Origin: Tetraselmis striata
Lineage: Eukaryota; Chlorophyta; Chlorodendrophyceae; Chlorodendrales; Chlorodendraceae
Length of the DNA: 64,000 nt
Assembly (NCBI GenBank): GCA_006384855.1
Contig: VCJN01001569.1
Location: forward strand, 1-64,000
Direction of reading: 5' to 3'
The translations under genes and the position numbers were made by a program. Shown one piece after another: positions 32,611 through 45,094 of this stretch. The notes beneath the pieces are model-generated. The model was not told the origin of the DNA, searched no databases, and saw only the letters and a list, made by a program, of their open reading frames with translations. Each line of letters opens with the position of its first letter. The first letter of the stretch is position 1.

Positions 32611-32859
32611 ATGCGAGGCAGCATCGATGGCATGTACGGCACGGACGACTGGGGTGCCAAGTTTTTCGACCTATTGACCACCTCGCTCACAGCAATCATC
32701 TACTCGTCATCCAACTACGAGAACAAGATTTTTCGCCTCGTCGTCGCTGAGTTCTTCATCGAGGAATCTTCGCCTACATGTGCACGCGTGGCCCGATATC
32801 TGAACCGTGCGCGCATCACACATCCATCCCGCCTCGTGCGGGATGGGGGCTGCTTTTAG
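32611..32859 (+). pseudogene. Coding-like remnant within decayed retroelement, unknown
   Basis: The frame encodes MRGSIDGMYGTDDWGAKFFD followed by LLTTSLTAIIYSSSNYENKI. In-frame text continues upstream to about 32560 (VDEAKAPWSEL). It lies between the dead Gag and a repeat related to 26403-26498. It is probably an internal part of the same element. No family is recognised. Confidence 0.3.
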
Positions 32860-32860
32860 G

Positions 32861-32955
32861 CGGCGGCTTGCTGTGTTGATCTTTTAGTACTGGCACTGCT
32901 TTTAACGGTGGCTTATTTGTTTGTCGCCATTCTGTAATTCACACCAGTATCCTTA
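32861..32955. repeat. Retroelement-associated repeat, copy 2
   Basis: Matches 26403-26498 in order and spacing of GATCTTTTAGTAC and GTAATTCACACCAG. It probably marks the right end of the decayed element that contains the dead Gag. Confidence 0.55.
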
Positions 32956-33685
32956 AACACCGGTCGTGTCCTTAAATATGGTCTACGGGCTATGCCAGAC
33001 CTACGACTGAAGTTGGCGCAAGAGGGGAAGTGCTGGGGCGGCTTCCGCCGATGTCCCGGGGCGAACTTTACTTTTTACTTTTACCGGTAAAGAGATGACA
33101 TCGATGCGACGTTGATGACGACAAATGACGATGACAGACGAACATTTCAAAATTTATAAGTAAACCCATCACCATTTCAAATTTTGAAACTTTAAAACCG
33201 CCATAAATGATGATGCTGAATGAAATGCTGCTGCTGACAAAGAGCAGCAAGTGATGCGCTGGCCTGCTGGTGGTTACCTCGTACACCTTACTCGTATCAC
33301 CCGGCCGCGCACGGTCGGGGAGCCAGAGAAGCTCGGCGCAACACAGAAGTCCCGGCCCGGGCCGGCGCGGAGTGTGGCCGGCCTGTCCTCCAGGGCGGGC
33401 ACGGATTTTTTTTGATTTGCAGACCGCAAGCGTTCACAGAGCTTCGCCACTCCCCGACATAGCAGCCTGCCTTCCCCCCGCATCATCCGACGCACCGTTC
33501 CCGCCAGCCCGCCGCCGCGTCAACCCCTTCCGCACCCCGCCTCCCGCCTCTCCCTTGGCTGCCTTGCACCGACTTAGCCCCCCCGGCCGCCGCTCAGCGC
33601 CCGGAGCCCCGCCGCTCCCTCTATCCAAGAAGGGCCGCTCGCCTCCCGCGTTTGACCCCGACCCGCCCCGGCTCACCTGACCACA

Positions 33686-34794
33686 ATGGCAACCAAGCGC
33701 TCCAACCCCTTCTGCGGTCACCTGGAGCCAGTTATGCGCCGGGCGCACTCGGAGGTGGTGCAGCCAGGTAAACCCCCCCCCCCCCCCTTCTACCCCCCCC
33801 CCCCCCCCCCCCCCCTTCTTCTCCCCCGGCCTCCGACCGGACCTGAAGCACTGCGGCAGCAAAGTGGACCGGCTTTCAATGCCGTAGAGTTCCCACGACC
33901 CCAGAGCCCCGCCGGGGCTGTCGAGACTACTTCGCCGGCGCGGCGCGCTGACCCCCCCCCCCCCGCCCCTTCCCACTCCATCCAGCCAACTCGCTGCAGA
34001 CGCTCATGGCGGGCGTGCGGCTGGCGAGCCGCGGGATGGAAGAGCGCAGCCAGTCTGGTGGGCTCAACTTTGCGGGGAAGTCGACGGCGACGGCGAGCGC
34101 GCCGTGCTCGCACTGCTGGTGAGGCTGGCAGTAACCCCCTCCTCCCCGCTTGCCCTCCTCGTCCCTTCCCACCCGATGGTGACGACGAGACCCGGCAGCC
34201 GGAAATATAGGGGGCTCTTCGAAATGAAGAACTCCAGTCTAATTACTGGTCAGCACATCGGGATCATTTTCTGGGGGCTCAAGTAATACCGATGGGGAAC
34301 CTCACCTACAGGCGGCACCCCCTCACTCCTGTGACTAGCCCCCCCCCCCCCCCCCCCCAACCACCTCCCCCCCCGTCCTGGCACTTTCTCCTCCTGGTCC
34401 GCGCCCGCCCATTCGTGTTGCCGAGATTCCCCACGATCCAGCAGCCACAAGGAACAGGCGGCTCCTTGTGTAGTATGTACCTCACGTATGCATTCATTAT
34501 CCAATCAGCATGACGGCATCGTCTTCGGGGTTTGCACCACTGTCGTCGCATTCTCCCACCCCGACTCCTCTCACCCCCCCTTCCCCTGCCCCTTGCGCAT
34601 GCAGCCGCGTCGAGCAGGAGGCCAACCTGATCCAGTGCCACCGCTGCTTCGACGTCTTCTGCACGCGCGCCTGCTCCACGCCCAACTTCGACAGCCCGGA
34701 GGACCGCATGTTCTGCCTCGAGTGCAACCAGGCAGAGCGCGCGGAGGCCGCCGCCGCCGCCCAAGTGCCACAGGCCCACGGCATGCGCTTCTGA
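33686..34794 (+). CDS. Small Cys-rich zinc-binding protein, Siva-like, 134 aa, 3 exons
   Basis: Exons 33686-33767, 33986-34118 and 34605-34794 join in phase. The N-terminus MATKRSNPFCGHLEP resembles the KRSxPF start of Siva proteins. The C-terminus has paired cysteines: CSHC, CHRCFDVFCTRAC and FCLEC, then an Ala-rich tail ending HGMRF. This spacing suggests two or three zinc sites, as in the Siva C-terminal domain (known in animals as a pro-apoptotic TNF-receptor-interacting protein; function in algae unknown). The start ATG has an acceptable context (CACAATGGC). The first intron begins GTAAACCCCC, a C run right after the donor, and a second C run follows the stop. The gene structure is solid; the family assignment is tentative and another treble-clef-type zinc protein is possible. 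Confidence 0.65.
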
Positions 34795-36888
34795 AGACCC
34801 CCCCCCCCCCCCCCCCCTGAGACTCGTAACACGCCACGCTCGCTGGCCTGCATGGTTGAGGGCCTGCTTACGACACAAGAAGCGCTGCGGCTGTGTCCAA
34901 GCTCAAGGAAAGCACGCCCGGTGGCATAAAACAACCAGGCTGCCGCACGCGGATCTATAGACCAGCCAAGGGGGGTGACTGCACCTCCGGCAACTAACAT
35001 ACGACTATCATTTGCAGCACGGGCAATCACCTAGGGGCGCGGACGTAATGACATGATGTAAAATAAGCATATGATAGCAAATATGTAAATGAATAAGTGC
35101 GGACCCTTTTCGAAATGACGTGCAGATTGTCTGCGATGCCTTGCTGGGGATCGTAGCCAGGGAGGGCTGCTCTGAGGGGCTTCCAGCCCAAGCTATTTGC
35201 AGTCCACGGAGCTGAAGCCCGCCAGCGTCGAGTCCTACCATATAAACGTGCCAGCATTGTCGGGCTAAGGTACGATAGGTCCTCCTATTAAGGATCTTAA
35301 TACAATAATCCTACCATATATAAGGATAATACATATTCCTACCATGTCGAAGGTGCCGGCATTGATAGGGGAAGTTGCCAGGGTATCAGCACATCTTGAA
35401 CTGTTTCACACGATAAGATATGTGGCCGTCACAGTGCAGCCAACTCCAGGCAGGCAGGCCGCCTCCCTGGGCGAACAATTTGCAATAGACCGCGCAACCC
35501 CCACAGCGAGCATAGTCAGGACCCACTTGCACTCAGGTCACGATACAGTCAGGACCCCCTGCCGCAGAGTTGCCGCAGAGCGCACGGAATCGACGAATTT
35601 CGCTACTTGATAACTCAAGCCCGTGGTCAATCCGTGAATTATTCGGACATGGTAACATGTAATTGGGTTTGCGGCCTGTGGCGGCTCGAAAACAGTATAA
35701 ATTGTTTTGCAGCCACGAGTCGATGGATCCGTGTGAGATTCGTGGGGTGTTCTGATATATGTCCAGATAAAGATTTGTTTCCGGTGTTCGCGTGGAGGGG
35801 GGGGGGGGGGGGGGTTCTCAAAAACGATGATAAAAAACCAAATCGTGGTTACGATACACCGTGACGAACCCACAGCGTTGTGTGTTTACTTTTATTCAGG
35901 AATATTGATCGCATGTCTTTCTGAATTGTATAGCCAAAAGAGCAGGTAATCTCCTTATACCGCCTTTCTGTTTTCCTCTTAGTCACGCATATCCCTTATC
36001 GCACGGGTTGCATTTCGTACTAAGGAATGGCCAGTAGTGTAATCATAGTAAATAGACAGCGAGCGTATCCGCCGCCGCCCCCCTAGGGTTCCGCGTGGCG
36101 TGCCTTCCTTGCTGGTTGGATGATCGCGCTTACAATGATCGGAAGACCCCGCGCGATGACTCCGCCTGCGGCGACCGGCCTGGTGTGCGTATTCCCAATA
36201 TCACTGAGCTGGTGGCACAATGAACATGCGGGTATGAACATCGTAAATCACATGGATGTAGGCTACTGAGTGAGTTTGGTGCAGTGTGCGCTGGGTGTTT
36301 AGGGTTCTCTGGATTTGCACACATATGATGATGCGCATGAAATTCCAAATCACGCGCGGCTCATTCCCATCCCCGAGTAGAGTGAAGTCAACGGCTGGAG
36401 AGGTTCATGAGGGCTGCGCTGAGGCGGGGTCCCAGTTCAGGCCGGAGTTGTCAAAAAACTAGCAAAGTTGAGGAAGTAAGCTCACACGCCACGCAAATGG
36501 AAGATATTTGACAGCGTCCTGACATCCGGAGAGTTCACACTTAACGTGACGTATCGTGATAAGCGTGGTGTATCGTAATGACTAGGCTTTGGGTTCGTGA
36601 TATATCACCGTTTTTAAGTCTCCAAGTACCTTTCTGACACGCCATGTGTATTCATGCCCTGCCCAGCTTTCACCCTGCGCAGCTGAGTGCTCCTGAATCT
36701 CTCAGGTAAAATTGCAACCGTTCCTGTGCAACGCCGCGTGGTGTGAGTTCCATGGTTACAAAACAAGATCAGGTCAGTCTTCCGGGGCCAATCTTCCCCC
36801 TATTTGTACATCGGCCAACCGCATGGGGGGCAATGACTACAGCCCCGGACACGCTGTGGAGGGTGACAGTGCCCTGAAGAAACCCATC
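34795..36888. other. Convergent intergenic region without supported gene
   Basis: It lies between the 3' ends of the Siva-like gene (+) and the lectin-like gene (-). An ATG-started 88-codon frame at 35344-35610 has no recognisable features. Imperfect direct repeats (CCTACCAT...GTGCC-GCATTG) occur at about 35233-35262 and 35338-35368, and a G run at 35797-35814. Confidence 0.45.
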
Positions 36889-37552
36889 CTAGCTGCACTT
36901 GATTTTGATGGCATGCACGACAGAGCTGGTGCGAACCATGTAGCCCGACAGCTTCAGGTCGCCCGGGCAGCCGGAGGAGAACTGCCCCTCCGCCTGGTTG
37001 TTACCCACAAACATGAAGCTCTGCATCACGCCCGAGGCGGCACCCACAAACTCCCCAAACCCGTCCTGCTTGACGAGGAAGTAGATGTCGTTCTTGGCCT
37101 CGGGCGGGAACTTGGCCAGCACCACACCGTTGTCACAGATGCCCTGCACGGAGCCGATCGCGAGCGTGTTCGCGCCGTTCGCCGTGTACTGGTTCAGAGA
37201 CAGCCGGATGGTGGTGATGAAGGAGCCCTCCGCGCACTCCGCACGGTCCGAGGCAACGCCCTCCTCCCGCTCGCCGAGGTACTCGGTCCAAATCTCGCTA
37301 AACGAGAAGGTGCCGCCTCCAAACAGCTGCAACTTCCTGGTCGACCGCAGTTGACGCAATACACGCAGAGGTTGGGGTAAGCGCGACTCGTTCATAGCAG
37401 TGCTAAGCGCCACCGGTCAAGGTCGCGGCGCACCTGTGTGTGTGCGGCCCCTGCTCAACGTTCGCCTCCGGGTACTGTGCGAGCTCGCCGCTGCCGGCCA
37501 CCCCCGCGGCCAGGAGGAGAACGGCCATGACGCCGAGTCGGAGATGTGCCAT
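36889..37552 (-). CDS. Secreted protein, possibly jacalin-like beta-prism lectin, 188 aa, 2 exons
   Basis: Exon 1 (37434-37552) encodes MAHLRLGVMAVLLLAAGVAG, a clear signal peptide with a likely cleavage after AGS or SG. Exon 2 (36889-37336) joins in phase (AG|G). The mature protein has LFGGGTFSFSEIW, TTIRLSLNQY, a GICDNGVVL block, GVMQSFMFVGNN and LKLSGYMVRTSSVVHAIKIK, with four cysteines that could pair. The GG start, Thr/Ser-rich strands and a final 'L-G----S--V-AI-I' strand recall jacalin-related lectins, but the resemblance is weak; a VMO-I-type beta-prism is an alternative. It is exported from the cell or to a vacuole. The upstream region carries a sense-strand C run (G run at 37631-37652). 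Confidence 0.55.
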
Positions 37553-39744
37553 GACTGTCACCTGCCGGGATAGGCAAGTTGAAATCAAAACGGCGCAACG
37601 GTCAGAGGGCGGTCGCGGTCGCGGCCGCGGGGGGGGGGGGGGGGGGGGGGGGGTTGGTGGGGGGCTTGTAGCACCGCCACGGGCTTCGACGATATACTGC
37701 AAGGCGGCGGCGTTAACCCCTTCCCCATGCGCCAACCGGCGATACAATGAGTGCGCGACAAAATGCAGACAGTGCCGAAAGCTGTAGCATGTCAACTAAA
37801 GCTCCATGACAGCAGGGGGCGCTGGGAGGGGGGCGTCTCGCCGCCCGGTGCGGTTCGCTGGGGCGGGGCGTCACGGGAGCAAAACAAAATAGTAAAATAT
37901 CGGCGGCGGAGACTACGGGACGAAAACCCGCAATGTACAGCATTGACCGGCGCGTCGTATACTGGAGAGTGCTACTGGAGAGAAAGATAGTTGCACCCCG
38001 CCGCGACCACTTCACGCCTAGCTGGTGGCGTGAAAGGGTTTGGCACTCTCTCGTCGAGGGTGATCCGCTCGCTGGTCTGCTGTCTTGAGGGGTGTTGGCG
38101 CTTCTGTGGGCCGAGAGGGCTGTGTGCCGCGGGGAACTTGTTTCGCGTGGCTGACTGGATGGACTGCCGGGTCAGCGGCTGACACCGCCGATACTCCCAG
38201 CGACGAGCGCCCCCCCCCCCCCGCTCTTGCGGCCGAGAAACTTCAACGGAAAGCGCCAGCACGGGAGCTACCAAGAAGAGCCTACCCTTACTTGCTGAGG
38301 AGAGCGTCTCTGATGCGTTGTGCGGGCTTGGAAGAACGCCTGCTCGGCGACTTGAGGAGGGCTGTATTGAGCTCGCGAGAGATGACGCACCGACCAACCC
38401 ACTCCAGGCTGCCGGAGTCTTACCAGTGTGACTCGTACGGATAGCGTGCGGGCGGAGCGCGTGACAGACTATCAGTAGTACGCGATGCTCGGTGCCGCGG
38501 GCGGGGCGCCAGCGGCATGTGCCCGTAATCAGTTCGTGATGATGATGACGATGTTGATGGCCGTATTCGAGCGAATACATCGCGGTGATAAACGCATTGT
38601 GCAGGAAGATACAGGTACAGGTCAGGATTAATCGAGATTTGATTGCACGCAGTACAAGGGGACGACCCGACGATATTGTTACGCCGGGCGCGCGCGCCGC
38701 GCGACAACAACAGCACTGCTGCCGCCGCTGTACGTCACACTGCTCGTCGTACGATATGTACATATGTATTCGTGCTTGTATTTAAATCCATAAATTGATA
38801 TATGCCCACTCGGGTATGCTATAATTGTTATGATATTCGCATAACGGCGGAGTACATATACTGATAGAATACTCTAATCATGTATCTAGAGCACCACGTC
38901 GCCAGCCAACCTGCTGAGTTCCGCCTTCACGTGTCGCGCACACGGCGGGGGCTGTATGTTGCAGTGGGTCTCGGCTTGCGTGCATGGTACCCTGGGCGGC
39001 ATTCTCTCTGCCGGTGTGCAGATGGCCAAGTCTGATGCGTGGGCTCGTGCCCATTCTGCGTCTTCTCATGTTATTGTTTCCACCTCGCAGTCGCTGTAGA
39101 GGACCTTTCTGATTGTCCTTTTTTTTTTGGCGATTTCTTGGTATCGCCTTCTGCTGCTAGCTCATGTAATTACTTTCATCTAGAGCACCACGTCCCCCAT
39201 GACCGCCCGAGATTTACAAATCAAGGCAAACCTCACCGTAGAGGTGTCGATTAATTGTAGGCCTCCGTTGCGACTGACGCACCTCATTCCACAAAAGGTC
39301 TACTTCATCGCACGCGTACAAGCACGTATGAAACAGTGCTGAGCTATATTATCAGGGGTTACCCCTGATATTATCTGTTATATCACATAAATACTTGGAC
39401 CCATCACGTGCGGTCATAGTGCCGCGCAACCGCAACAGCAAACATGCTTGTTGAGGTGGCTGAGATGCCTGGTGCTGAGGGCAGTGCCAAGACTAGCAGT
39501 AACAGCATTACCGTAGTAGTAAGACTACAGGCGGGGCAGGGGGGGGGGGGGGGGCTTTTCGAGCGCGTATAGTTTGTATCCGACTTCTCAGAGTTGGTGC
39601 AGATGTCAATTTGATCAGCATCATCACTGTACAACTACCAAACAACAAACACCGCAACATAGCTGCTACGGATTGCCAGCTACAGGAATCGCTTACAATA
39701 CTCGATGACGAGGCCTCGGGCTGCCCACTACGCGGGCCCGGCGC
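37553..39744. other. Spacer without supported gene
   Basis: No gene is recognised. The minus-strand frame at 37972-38763 is long but has no domain and a mixed composition. AGAGCACCACGTC recurs at about 38888 and 39183. An almost perfect palindrome lies at 39350-39370. Confidence 0.45.
39350..39370. repeat. Perfect 10-bp inverted repeat with 1-nt centre
   Basis: TATCAGGGGT and its exact complement ACCCCTGATA flank a single T. In RNA this would be a 9-bp stem with a TTA loop. It lies in the spacer downstream of the reductase gene. A terminator, element end or protein-binding palindrome are all possible. Confidence 0.6.
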
Positions 39745-41541
39745 TCAGAACGCCCAGATTTGGTCACGCGGCACGCCATCCTCGACCAGGCGGCGCGAGA
39801 TTGACAGCGCCACCTTGCCCTCCATGCCGGCCATCAGCACGGTGCAGTCTGCCGGGTTGCCGCCAATGGTGCCTGCAAAGGGGGGCGGGGAAACATTCTC
39901 AGCGGGCGCAGGGGGCCTATACACTGTCGAGCGGCTACAACGGCACTGGTATAACCCCCCCCCCCCCCCCCCCCTGGCCATCTCATTCACCCCTCACCCG
40001 CGAGTCCGTTCTCGCTGTTGTAGATGGTGAAGGCCAGCTTGTCCACCGCCTCCTGCGGCAAAGCAGAGGCAGCATTTCAGAGGCTTAAAGACGTTGCTGC
40101 TTTGACACACCGACACAGCCTACCGCTGCGTGAACGCGTGCAGTAGCAGGAGTGGGTGCGGAAGAGAGAGGGAGGCGGGGGAGGGAGGAGGGGGAGCGGT
40201 GGCAGGCGGGGCACCTCCGCGACCATGTCGGTCCCGCCCTCCTCCTCCTCCACAAAGTACACCGTCTTCACGTTGATCTGCCGCAGCGCAGCAACACCGC
40301 GTCTCAGCGCACAGCCGCATGCACCGCATGCACCGCAGTGGCAGCGGCAGCCCGCAGGCGGGCCACACGGCGCAGAGGGGGCACAGAGGGGCACTCACCC
40401 CGGCCTCCCGCCAGACGTCCCAGTCCTTCAGGTACGCCGCCGACCCGCGGTTCTTGCACAGGTACACCAGTGACACGGGGTACTCGGTGGCATGGGCCTG
40501 TGGCGTGCGTCACATGCGCCACGGAGGGGACGAGGGCAGAGAGGGGCCATCACACGCACAGCTGCCACCAATCACACCTGCAAAGCTGATGTTCAATGCG
40601 CGTGCCTTCAACGGGGGCTTAGGGGTTTGGGTAAACCCTACTATAACCCTAAGACCGCACATCGCAAAGACCTCTGCAGTGCCATGTCTAGAGTTCTTGG
40701 GGCTAAACAACACCGCCAGGACAACCCTAACGTAACCCTAAGACCGCACATTGCAAAAATCTGTGCAGTGCCATGCCTAGAGTTCTTGGGGGTAAAACAA
40801 CACCGCCAGCACGTATCAGTACTCCGGGCAACAACACAAAGCCATGCGTTGACTGTCTTCTTGGGGGGCGCAGGAGCATCTGTTGCGGGAGGAAAGAGAC
40901 CCAGAACCCATTGCGGGCGCTCGCGCCCAGGCAGCTCTATGCTCGCATGGCGCTGTGCCCACGGCACTGTGCCTGTGCCAACGGTACCATGTGAATGCCT
41001 TCGAAAGGCGCATCTCTGCAGTACCACGGCAATACTTCTGTGGCGTGTTTTGGTTTGTTCTAATAAACGTCTTAACTTGAGCTTCTGATCAAGTTGAGAA
41101 GTACAAGTGCAAGTTCACGAGTTGTTTCCCAAGTTAAGGCTACTGGTGACTTTTTAGTTTTCAATGACCTTCTCGACTGAAGCTTTTTCTTTTGTATTTT
41201 CCTCCTTTTGGAAGCCGAGGGGGGGGGGGGGGGGGGGGGCAGAAAGTTTGCGCTGCCCCCCAAAGCGGAGGGTATCATCCGGGCCCAATAGCGGGGGCAG
41301 GGGAAGGGAAGGAGTGGGGGGGGGGGTGGGGGTTGGGGGAGGGGGGGGGGGGGGGGGGGGGGTTGCGAGCGCACCTGCACAGACGCCGATTCCAGCGCAG
41401 AGCGGATGGGCGCAATGCCCTCCGTGCCCTGCGCGATCATGAGGATCGACTTCCCGTCCTGTGGGGCAATCAGATGCGGCTCAGCGAGGGGCGGCTGCGG
41501 CCGGCGGGGTGACCACAGTGGGTGTGCCAGGCAGAGGGAAA

Positions 41542-41596
<55 letters not shown>

Positions 41597-44285
41597 TGTG
41601 TCTGTGTCTGTGTCTGTGTGTGTCTGTGTGCGAGCGTGTTTGTTTGCTGGGGGGGGGGAGGGGGGGGGGAGGGGGGGGGGTTTTGGCATGCCTCCAGCGT
41701 CTGCGCCAGCCCCACGTCCTTGTTGAAGAGCGACCCAAAGCCCATCCCCATGACGTTGCTGACCTGTCACGCCAGCGCGGCATCAGCAGCTGGTGAGGGT
41801 TGTCGGCAAGTCCACGGGCGCCAACAGGCGCGGTATGCTAAGACCGCGGATGCCAATAAGGACCCGCCCCGCCTGCCAGAGGTCAAATCCAGGCGAAACT
41901 ACAGCGGGACGGTGGCGAATGTTGTTCCAGGTTGGATGGTAGGCCCGATTTGAGGCATACACTTCCGGGTTTTCATAGACGCGTCTGCACGTCCATGCAC
42001 CGAGTCGCCGGTCAGGGGTGCTGACACACCGACAGGGAACTAACAAGGCAAGCCGCAAACGGGGATTGCATGCCGCCTAAAGGTAGGAACGCTCGTGGTG
42101 CTTCCGCTGTAATGTCTTCTGCTTGGTCTCTAGTTTACCTCTGGCAGATACAGGGAAGTGCCTTATTTGTAGTGCTCCTATTCCCGCACCGGTACCCGCA
42201 GGGCGCACACCCTCACATACTGATCATGCAGGACGGAAAACGTACGCAGCTAAGGAAGGGGCGGAAGCGGCGTGCTGCCCAGCTGTGCTGGAGGGCACGC
42301 CAGTGCGGGGCGGGGGGTGCAGGGGGGAGGGGACCTGCAGCTCCGCGCCGGGGGACAGGTTGGCCAGCCGCTCGCCCGCCTCGTTGGCGCCGTGCTCCAC
42401 CAGGACCTGCGCCGCGGCGGTCAGTGGGATGCCGCCAAGGGCTGGACTATAGGACATGTCAGGACTACAGAGGCAGGACTACAGACGTGTCCGGCGTACA
42501 GAGGGCAACGCGCCCTCGGGGTACCGGCGTACATACATAATCACACACATGGTCACGGAATTATGGACATGCGTCCCAGAGTGACGGCATATGCAGGGTC
42601 CTATTAGGGTTTCAACCCCTCTCCCCCGGAACATGGGGACTGTCTCAGACGTGGCACAGACAAGCCTCATCGGCAAATCCAGACTTGCCAGCAGGACGGG
42701 TTTTTGTCCCGGCTACAGCGTGCGCCGCGGGCCGTAACGTTCTCATGCTCATGCTGGCGGTAACGTGCACACCTGGCGCGCGCGGTGCAGGGCACAAAAG
42801 ACCTACGGCAATGCGGGTGGAAGTGATCCCCGGCGAGTTGCCCCCCCCCCCCCCCCCCCCTTTCCTCGACCTGTTAGCAAGCTTGCATAAGAAACGCTGT
42901 GCCTCTATTGTTCTATCAGATGCTGCGCTCGATGGTGCGAGCTCGGCGAAAGGTGCTGGGGTTGCCAATCAATCCTAGATCGCAATAGTCTAGGGCTGAG
43001 CCACGGGAGGGGGGAGGGATTCGGCGACTGTGTCTGTGCGGCGGCCCACCTCGATGATGCCGGCCGCAAAGTCCGCACTCTTGGCGTGGGTCTGGTACGG
43101 GGAGGACGCGATCGCCAGCGTCGTGAGCGGCTTGTCGCCCTCCGCGTCCGGGAAGCGCAGGCTCACCTTCTGCCCCGGTTGCTGCGGGGAGCCACCGAGC
43201 AGGCAGATGGAGCTTACAGTCTCAGCAGAGCACGGGCAAGTATAAGTTTGGGGTGTGTTAAGACAGTGGGCCTTGAGTGCCTCGGCTGGCGGATGCTGCC
43301 TTGATGGGTGCATCACAAATTTCCCCCGGGGGGGGGGGGGGGGGGGGGGGAGGAGGGTCCACCTTGTAGCTATCGATCCAGCGCGCTCGCTGCTGCACAT
43401 GCTTGCGCTTGCGGCCGTCCAGGTAGGGCACCTCGTCCTCCACGCTGAGCACCAACGTGCGCACCACGCCGTCCGCGCTCTCCGCCCTGCGTGCCAACGG
43501 TGATCAGCGTTAGCTAAGATCAGCTTGCTCTGCCACCCCAGCCCGAGTTGAGCGATCATGCGGATGGCTGACTGCTTCCTTGCCCATGAAGGTTTCCGGC
43601 CTTGTGCATCAACATGTGTCCGCTGCGAGTAGGATTTTACGTCGCGGACGGGGATGGGTCGACTTAACGCGTCTGGCCGTCTGGGGGCCAAGCCCGCCAG
43701 CGTAGATGCGCACCTGTTCTCGACCACTGTGGCGGGCGACCATGTCAGCGTGGCAGGCTGGCGGGCAGTGCTGGTGGACGCCCCCTCGCCGGCGCCCGGC
43801 GAGCCGGCGGCCACGCAGCGCACTGGCGGCCGTGATGGTCGGGGCGCGCCTGCGCCGAGACAGGCCAAGGCGGGCGCCGCTCAGCTTGTGCCGGGGGACG
43901 GTGCGTCCCTAGGCATAGCCCTTTCCCCCCTCCACGGGAAAAAACACCCGCCCCGCCGCTTTCCCGAAGCGTGTTCCTCCTCTGGGTCCTGCAGAATTTG
44001 AAGCGAGTAAACGCGCTCGGCGTGGATCACAGGAGGATACATTCTGCAAACGAACGTTGATTAGAGAGGCTAGCGCCGAGGTGGGCGGGGGGGGGGGGGG
44101 GGGGGGGGGCTTCGAGGTCCTTCCGACCAACCGGCTGGGCGGGCGCCGGGCGTACCGGTCGACAGGGCGCGCAGCGGCGCGCGAGCGAGCCGCAGGCCTT
44201 GAGGCAGCCGCCTGCTCGCTACCTTGCGCGAAGTGGTGATCGGGCGTGCCGCGGCCGCCAGCGAGGCCAGGGTGGCGGATGCCAT
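39745..44285 (-). CDS. pKIWI502-like FAD/NAD(P)-binding oxidoreductase (ferredoxin-reductase fold), 11 exons, 364 aa
   Basis: Exons in order of translation: 44156-44285, 43714-43849, 43363-43486, 43050-43181, 42335-42406, 41692-41763, 41375-41458, 40399-40497, 40215-40277, 39998-40052, 39745-39872; all phases agree. The first exon (MASATLASLAAAARPITTSR) is a transit-like Ala/Arg/Ser leader. The FAD part has WSPATVVENR, QPGQKVSLRFPD, LTTLAIASSPY and VMGMGFGSLFN. The NAD(P) part has SILMIAQGTEGIAPIRSALE, VSLVYLCKNRG and the terminal CTVLMAGMEGKVALSI to DQIWAF. This order matches the plant fruit protein pKIWI502, an FNR-like flavoprotein presumed plastidic; its partner is unknown. Intron 6 is GC-AG (GAG|GCATGC). 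It is head-to-head with the WDR54-like gene, 707 bp apart. Confidence 0.85.
40644..40812. repeat. Two-copy tandem repeat (89-bp spacing) in reductase intron
   Basis: TAACCCTAAGACCGCACAT opens each copy (40644 and 40733). Both continue through GCAGTGCCATG and CTAGAGTTCTTGGGG to AACACCGCCAG, with a few differences. Each unit starts with a telomere-like ACCCTAA. Confidence 0.85.
41544..41632. repeat. TG microsatellite in reductase intron
   Basis: A long (TG)n tract changes to TGTGTC units, then is followed by a G-rich stretch next to the neighbouring exon's donor. It lies between exons 41692-41763 and 41375-41458. Confidence 0.9.
41836..42010 (+). repeat. MITE-like dispersed repeat, copy in reductase intron
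   Basis: It contains GCCTGCCAGAGGTCAAATCC, GGCGAAACTAC and TTGAGGCATACACTTC, and is followed by GGGGTGCTGACAC. It is a diverged copy in the plus orientation of the family best seen at 2697-3016. Confidence 0.5.
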
Positions 44286-44992
44286 GGGGTCACGGGTTGG
44301 GGGAAGTTTTAAGGGGGTCCAAAACCCGGTGATGGGCGTTCTCGCCTGTGCTGCTGATCGACACACTATGAAACTAGGCGGTCGATACAGTGGGTGTGGC
44401 AAGCGAAATACGCAGTGTGTCGGGTTATGTGTTTGGGTCGCACGTGATGCGCTGTAGCTGGCTGTCACAGGCGGTGCTGCGCGAGTTTGAGGTGCGTAGT
44501 GCTGCAGGTTGCGCTGCTGTAGAGGGGCGACGACGCGCGACGATCCCATCGTCGCGATGTGCTCCAGCGCCGCGAAGAGTAGTTCCAACGGCTGTGCTGC
44601 TTGCGTGGCACCGCCCCGCAAACGAAATTACGATATAAGCGAAATTTATACAGGTAAACGTAAATAAAAATCGCATTAATATCAGCGCTCACCTTCCAGA
44701 AACGCTAGCGACTACAGCCACGACGCGATGATGTCCGCGTGCCAACACGCGCTCTAATCCCCTACAGGCACCGTCCCGTATCGTCTTAATATACCGTAGT
44801 AGCCTATGATCCCGTAAGCGCCCCCCCCCCCCCCCCCCCACCCCCCCCCCCCCCCCCCCCCCCCCCCCGCCCCCGCCCCGGCACCCCCGACCCACCTTCA
44901 CGACTGAAATCAACAGCAGCCTTGTGCTTGTCCACACGCTTCAGCGCTTCAGGTGACCCGGCCTGAATTCCGTTCAAGGGACGCCGGGCACG
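44286..44992. promoter_or_regulatory. Head-to-head promoter region of reductase and WDR54-like genes
   Basis: These 707 bp separate two divergent start codons, so both promoters should lie here. No clear TATA box is seen. A long C-rich tract (44820-44870) with few interruptions is the main feature. Confidence 0.45.
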
Positions 44993-45050
44993 ATGGCGTA
45001 CTCGGCCGAGAAGTTCACCTCGGTGCGAAAGGCCTCGCAAGCCCTCGAAG

Positions 45051-45094
<44 letters not shown>

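Noticed and set aside
37972..38763. Minus-strand open frame of 263 codons
   Set aside because: No recognisable domain, and mixed composition unlike neighbouring real exons.
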